Positions 6,246 through 9,495 of a stretch of 9,495 nt of DNA are shown here, in pieces. How positions within the stretch are numbered: position 1 is the first letter of the stretch; the number at the start of each line of letters is the position of its first letter. The notes under the pieces are model-generated. The model saw only the letters and a list, made by a program, of their open reading frames with translations. It was not told where the DNA came from and searched no databases. The translations under genes were made by a program, and so were the position numbers. The stretch is from Sphingopyxis sp. (GTDB taxonomy: Bacteria > Pseudomonadota > Alphaproteobacteria > Sphingomonadales > Sphingomonadaceae): positions 1 to 9,495 of the forward strand of contig JAAUPH010000074.1 of assembly GCA_012035435.1 (NCBI GenBank), in the 5' to 3' direction.

Positions 6246-8993
6246 GTGAAGATCAACAAATTTTCCAGCCACAGCCGCCTGGTCCGCTCGACCAGCGCCG
6301 CAGCGCTCGGCGTCGCGCTGCTGCTCGCAGCACAGCCTGCGTTTGCGCAGGATGCTCCGGCTGAAGAAGAAGCCGAGGGCGAAATCATCGTCACCGGTTT
6401 CCGCGCCAGCCTTGAAAGCGCGGTGAACGAAAAGAAGCGGAACGACCTTATTCTGGAGTCGGTTTCGGCCGAAGATATCGGCAAGTTGCCCGATGACTCG
6501 ATCGGCGAATCCATCGCGCGTCTTCCGGGTGTGACCTCGCAGCGGCTCAATGGCCGCGCCAACGTCATCGCCATCCGCGGGCTTGGTCCCGATTTTTCGC
6601 AGACGCTGCTCAATGGCCGTGAACAGACCTCCACGGGGGACAACCGCGCCGTTGAATTCGACCAATATCCGTCGGAAGTCGTGAGCCAGGTCGTCGTCTA
6701 CAAGACGCCGTCGGCAAGCCTGGTTGGTCAAGGACTTGTTGGTACCGTCGACGTCCGCACCGTCCGCCCGCTGGAATCGGGCAAGCAGGTTTTGGCGTTC
6801 GGGGCGAAAATGTCCTACGCCGATCTCGGCGCGCTGAACGCTGGCTCAAAGGATATCGGATACCGCGTCAACGCGACCTACGTCGACCAGTTTGCCGACG
6901 ACACGATCGGGATCGCGCTGTCGGCTGCCTATACCGACGAACCCTATCAGCTGCAGGAATTCAACGCCTGGGGCTATGCTGGTAACGGCACTGCAGCCAA
7001 CCCGTTCGTAATCGGCGGCTCGAAGAGCTTCGTGACGTCGACGCAGCTTCAGCGCATCGGGTTTAACGGAACGTTGCAGGCAGCATTGAGCGACACGTTG
7101 ATGCTGACTGTCGATGGCTTTTATTCGAACTTCGACGATGATTCGAGCAAGCGCGGTATCGAATTGCCGCTTGGCTTTGGCGCATTCGGTACGACGTTCA
7201 ATCCCGCTACAGCTACCCGCACGACGACTGAGTTCGGTGAATTTGCGACCAGTGGTACTTTCAACAATGTCGAAGGCGTGGTTCGTAACGACGTGTTCCA
7301 GCGCAAAGCCAACCTGTATTCAGGCGGCCTCAATCTGCGTTACGAGGGCGACGATGGCTGGAAAGCGTTTCTTGATTTCGGTTATTCGCGGACCGATCGC
7401 AACGAGCTGAGCATCGAAAGCTATTCGGGCACCGGCTACAACGCGGGCGTCGGGGCAACCGATACGATCCGGTTCCAGTCCAATACCAGCGGCACCACCT
7501 TCTCACCGACGCTGAACTACAGCGATCCGACGCGCATCTTCCTGACCGACCCGCTCGGCTGGGGCGGCAGCCGCGTTCAGGCAGGCTACTACAACGACCG
7601 CGACGTTGAGGATGAGCTCAAGCAGTACCGCGTCGGTATCGAGCGCGAGTTGGGCGGCTTCTTTTCAGCCGTAAAATTCGGGCTTGCATATACCGATCGT
7701 GACAAGAGCCTGACGCCAGACGAGTTTTTCGTTCAGCCCGCTGGTGTCGCGACGCAGCTGCCCATTCCGCAGAATTTGTTGCTGCGCCCGACGGACCTCA
7801 GCTACCTCGGCCTTGGTCCGATCGTCAGCTATGATCCCCGCGCGGTGATTGCCAGTGGCGCGCTGGTGCTTTCGCCAAATACGTCGAATGACATTCCAGC
7901 AAAGGCCTATCAGATCGCAGAAGATCTGATGACGGCCTATCTGCAGCTGGACATCGCATCGGAATTCGACGGCGGATCGTTGACCGGTAATGTCGGGGTT
8001 CAGGCAATCCATACCAATCAGCAGTCGTCGGGCATCGCCTTTGCGGGCGGGGTTCAGGTGCCGGTCTCGCTTGGCGACGATTTCTGGGACGTGCTCCCTA
8101 GCCTCAACCTGTCTCTGCGTCTTGATAGCGACTGGGTCTTCCGCTTCGCAGCCTCGCGGCAGATTCAGCGTCCGCAGCTCGACGATCTGCGCTCGGCGAT
8201 CAGCTATGGTATCAACAATTCGACGGGTGTCACTGGTCCGGATGGCGCGGTTCTCCCCGCTCCGTTCATCAGCGGCGACGGCGGCAATCCGCTGCTGCGC
8301 CCCTATCGCGCCAATGCGTTCGACCTTAACATTGAAAAATATTTCGCCAATGGGTCGGGCGTCATTTCGGCACAGCTGTTTTACAAGGACGTGGTCAGCT
8401 ATATTGATCGCTCCACAGTCTATTTCGACTATGCGGGCCTTCCGCGGCCGGCGGGGCTGACCCCGGCCTCGACGCGCGGCATCTTGACTTCAGAAGTGAA
8501 CACTGGCGGCGGTGATTTCTACGGTGCCGAAGTCTCGATGACACTGCCGTTCAAGGTGTTCACCAGTGCGCTTGATGGCTTTGGTGCAACCGGCGGTGTT
8601 GGTTATACCAAGACCAAGGTCGAAGATGCGCAGGGCAATATCGACGTTATCCCTGGCTATTCAAAGTGGACCGCCAACGGCACGCTCTATTTCGAAAAGG
8701 GCGGGTTTAATGCGCGCGGCAGCGTTCGATACCGGTCGCAGTTCCTTGCGGACTTCACCGGCTTCGGCGGATCGCCAACGCGCCGTCTGGCGCGCGCCGA
8801 AACCATCGTCGATGCCCAAGTCGGCTATGATTTTGGCAGCGGCATGCTCGAAGGTCTGTCGGTTTATCTGCAGGGCCAGAACCTGACGAACGCACCGTTT
8901 GTCTCGCAGTTCAACGTGCCGGTGCCGGAAGCGGTGATCGACAATCAAGTTTATGGGCGCCGGTTCCTGGCCGGTTTCACCTATAAATTCTAA
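6246..8993 (+). CDS. TonB-dependent outer-membrane receptor (inferred sugar uptake)
   Basis: A 915-aa outer-membrane receptor of the large Xanthomonas/Caulobacter-type TonB receptor family (TIGR01782-like), many of whose members import oligosaccharides. The start is GTG 6246 (GTG-AAG-ATC) with GGGGAGA at 6232-6238, 7 nt upstream. A signal peptide covers residues 1-34 (basic start, hydrophobic ALGVALLLA, AFA before Gln35). A TonB-box-like EIIVTGF lies at 46-52. The plug domain includes ESIARLPGVTSQRLNGR (88-104) and IAIRGLGPDFSQTLLNGR (108-125). The barrel carries SRQIQRPQLDDLR, NPLLRPYRANAFDLNIEKY and YLQGQNLTN, and ends in the outer-membrane signal FTYKF. The frame is intact. The gene is divergent from the LacI-type regulator, and a halogenase homologue follows 160 nt later. 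This parallels malA of Caulobacter, so an alpha-glucoside is the likeliest substrate, but the sequence itself does not prove the ligand. Confidence 0.95.
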   Translation: MKINKFSSHSRLVRSTSAAALGVALLLAAQPAFAQDAPAEEEAEGEIIVTGFRASLESAVNEKKRNDLILESVSAEDIGKLPDDSIGESIARLPGVTSQRLNGRANVIAIRGLGPDFSQTLLNGREQTSTGDNRAVEFDQYPSEVVSQVVVYKTPSASLVGQGLVGTVDVRTVRPLESGKQVLAFGAKMSYADLGALNAGSKDIGYRVNATYVDQFADDTIGIALSAAYTDEPYQLQEFNAWGYAGNGTAANPFVIGGSKSFVTSTQLQRIGFNGTLQAALSDTLMLTVDGFYSNFDDDSSKRGIELPLGFGAFGTTFNPATATRTTTEFGEFATSGTFNNVEGVVRNDVFQRKANLYSGGLNLRYEGDDGWKAFLDFGYSRTDRNELSIESYSGTGYNAGVGATDTIRFQSNTSGTTFSPTLNYSDPTRIFLTDPLGWGGSRVQAGYYNDRDVEDELKQYRVGIERELGGFFSAVKFGLAYTDRDKSLTPDEFFVQPAGVATQLPIPQNLLLRPTDLSYLGLGPIVSYDPRAVIASGALVLSPNTSNDIPAKAYQIAEDLMTAYLQLDIASEFDGGSLTGNVGVQAIHTNQQSSGIAFAGGVQVPVSLGDDFWDVLPSLNLSLRLDSDWVFRFAASRQIQRPQLDDLRSAISYGINNSTGVTGPDGAVLPAPFISGDGGNPLLRPYRANAFDLNIEKYFANGSGVISAQLFYKDVVSYIDRSTVYFDYAGLPRPAGLTPASTRGILTSEVNTGGGDFYGAEVSMTLPFKVFTSALDGFGATGGVGYTKTKVEDAQGNIDVIPGYSKWTANGTLYFEKGGFNARGSVRYRSQFLADFTGFGGSPTRRLARAETIVDAQVGYDFGSGMLEGLSVYLQGQNLTNAPFVSQFNVPVPEAVIDNQVYGRRFLAGFTYKF

Positions 8994-9001
8994 TGGCCGG
9001 T

Positions 9002-9047
9002 CCCGGTGTGCATGCTTCCTTCGGGTCGCAAGGCGTGCAACACCGGG
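9002..9047 (+). other. Strong hairpin between TonB receptor and halogenase genes
   Basis: CCCGGTGTGCATGC (9002-9015) pairs with GCGTGCAACACCGGG (9033-9047) along 14 bp, with one G-U pair and one bulged A. The loop is 17 nt. It begins 9 nt after the receptor stop codon. It could be a partial terminator or a 3' stabiliser that keeps receptor mRNA above halogenase mRNA. Only GTTGG follows rather than a T-run, so full termination is doubtful. Confidence 0.5.
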
Positions 9048-9153
9048 GTTGGATCGGGGAGGGTGGCTTCGGACCTGACCGGAGCACCCCATCCGTAGTT
9101 TGGACCGGGCCGCCAGCCTGAGCCTGGCTGATGTCCGGAACTAAGGGAGCGCG

Positions 9154-9495
9154 ATGATGCGTCGGATTGTCATCGCTGGCGGTGGCTCCGCCGGGTGGAT
9201 GGCCGCCGCGGCATTGGCGCGGTACTTGTCGCCGGGCTGGTCGATCACGCTCGTGGAATCCGATGCGATTGGCACCGTCGGGGTTGGCGAAGCGACCATA
9301 CCGCAGATCAGCCTGTTCAACGCCGGTCTTGGCATCAACGAGGCTGAGTTTCTCTCAGCGACGCAGGGTAGCCACAAGCTGGGCATCGCCTTTGATGGCT
9401 GGGGCGCGCCGGGCGAAAGCTATCTCCATGCCTTTGGCTGAACATAGGGCGGCCGCTGGGCCTCCTCTCCTTTCACCATTATTGGTTGCGGGCGC
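9154..9495 (+). CDS. Tryptophan-halogenase-family flavoprotein (3' end missing, frameshifted)
   Basis: N-terminal part of a flavin-dependent halogenase-like protein (family usually about 500 aa), which would use FADH2, oxygen and halide. RRIVIAGGGSAGWMAAAAL (3-21) is the FAD-binding GxGxxG motif. GVGEATIPQI (43-52) is a conserved family block, and Lys75 in GSHKLGIAF aligns with the catalytic lysine of PrnA/RebH. ATG 9154 and ATG 9157 are both possible: AAGGGAG (9143-9149) is 4 nt from the first and 7 nt from the second. The reading stops at TGA 9439-9441 after HAFG, yet from 9444 another frame continues as IGRPLGLLSFHHYWLRA, which is just what the family has next. So an indel lies at 9438-9444. 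It is probably co-transcribed with the receptor. Halogenase homologues beside TonB receptors are frequent in this bacterial group, and their substrate there is unknown. Confidence 0.88.

Noticed and set aside
9154..9441. A complete 95-aa small flavoprotein
   Set aside because: The sequence stops in the middle of a conserved halogenase block, and the missing continuation is present in another frame from 9444. It is therefore a broken or misread larger gene.
9449..9456. NotI-type palindrome GCGGCCGC beside the halogenase frame break, possibly a cloning or joining scar
   Set aside because: The octamer reads as natural family-like codons (Gly-Arg-Pro-Leu) in the restored frame and is not rare in GC-rich DNA. 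No vector sequence follows.
1..9495. CRISPR arrays, tRNA/rRNA genes, insertion sequences, toxin-antitoxin or phage-defence genes
   Set aside because: No regularly spaced repeats, cloverleaf-like or rRNA-like segments, transposase motifs or terminal inverted repeats were seen. All long stretches are explained by the listed genes and leaders.

Overview
The window looks like chromosomal DNA of an alphaproteobacterium, most likely a sphingomonad (Sphingomonadaceae, Sphingopyxis/Sphingomonas type). The basis is GC-rich coding sequence, two TonB-dependent receptors with typical sphingomonad signal peptides and TonB boxes, and a gene cluster (LacI regulator, SLC45/GPH-like transporter, large TonB receptor, tryptophan-halogenase-like flavoprotein) that resembles the maltose locus of Caulobacter and related loci of sphingomonads. 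The genus cannot be fixed from this sequence alone.

Left part (1-1835, minus strand): a BtuB-type TonB receptor gene, cut by the left edge, sits behind a long leader with a clear adenosylcobalamin riboswitch (about 1667-1835). A hairpin next to the start codon (1586-1622) can bury the Shine-Dalgarno sequence. This is a B12-repressed outer-membrane cobalamin importer. The frame of the receptor breaks near position 84-100.

Position 1898-3340 (plus strand): a complete selO gene (pseudokinase-fold protein AMPylase), divergent from the riboswitch. The 319 nt between the btuB and selO start codons (1579-1897) are mostly riboswitch and expression platform. selO converges on the next gene across a strong hairpin at 3352-3379.

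Right part (3373-9495): an inferred alpha-glucoside (maltose/sucrose-type) uptake locus. On the minus strand lie a LacI-family regulator (starting at a GTG at 6024) and, 108 nt downstream, an MFS/SLC45-like sugar transporter (start best placed at 4884). Divergent on the plus strand is a 915-aa TonB-dependent receptor, followed after a hairpin-bearing gap by the beginning of a tryptophan-halogenase-family gene. The 221-nt divergent control region (6025-6245) holds candidate promoters and two palindromes, one of them CpG-centred as is usual for LacI-family operators. The working model is that the receptor brings the sugar across the outer membrane, the MFS protein takes it across the inner membrane, and the LacI protein senses it and controls both arms. 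The role of the halogenase homologue is unknown.

Both edge genes carry an apparent frameshift within about 100 nt of the window ends. This suggests low-quality contig ends rather than real pseudogenes. I saw no tRNA, rRNA, CRISPR array, insertion sequence or phage gene, and nothing that is clearly a wholly new system. The most open biological question is the halogenase in a sugar-uptake locus.
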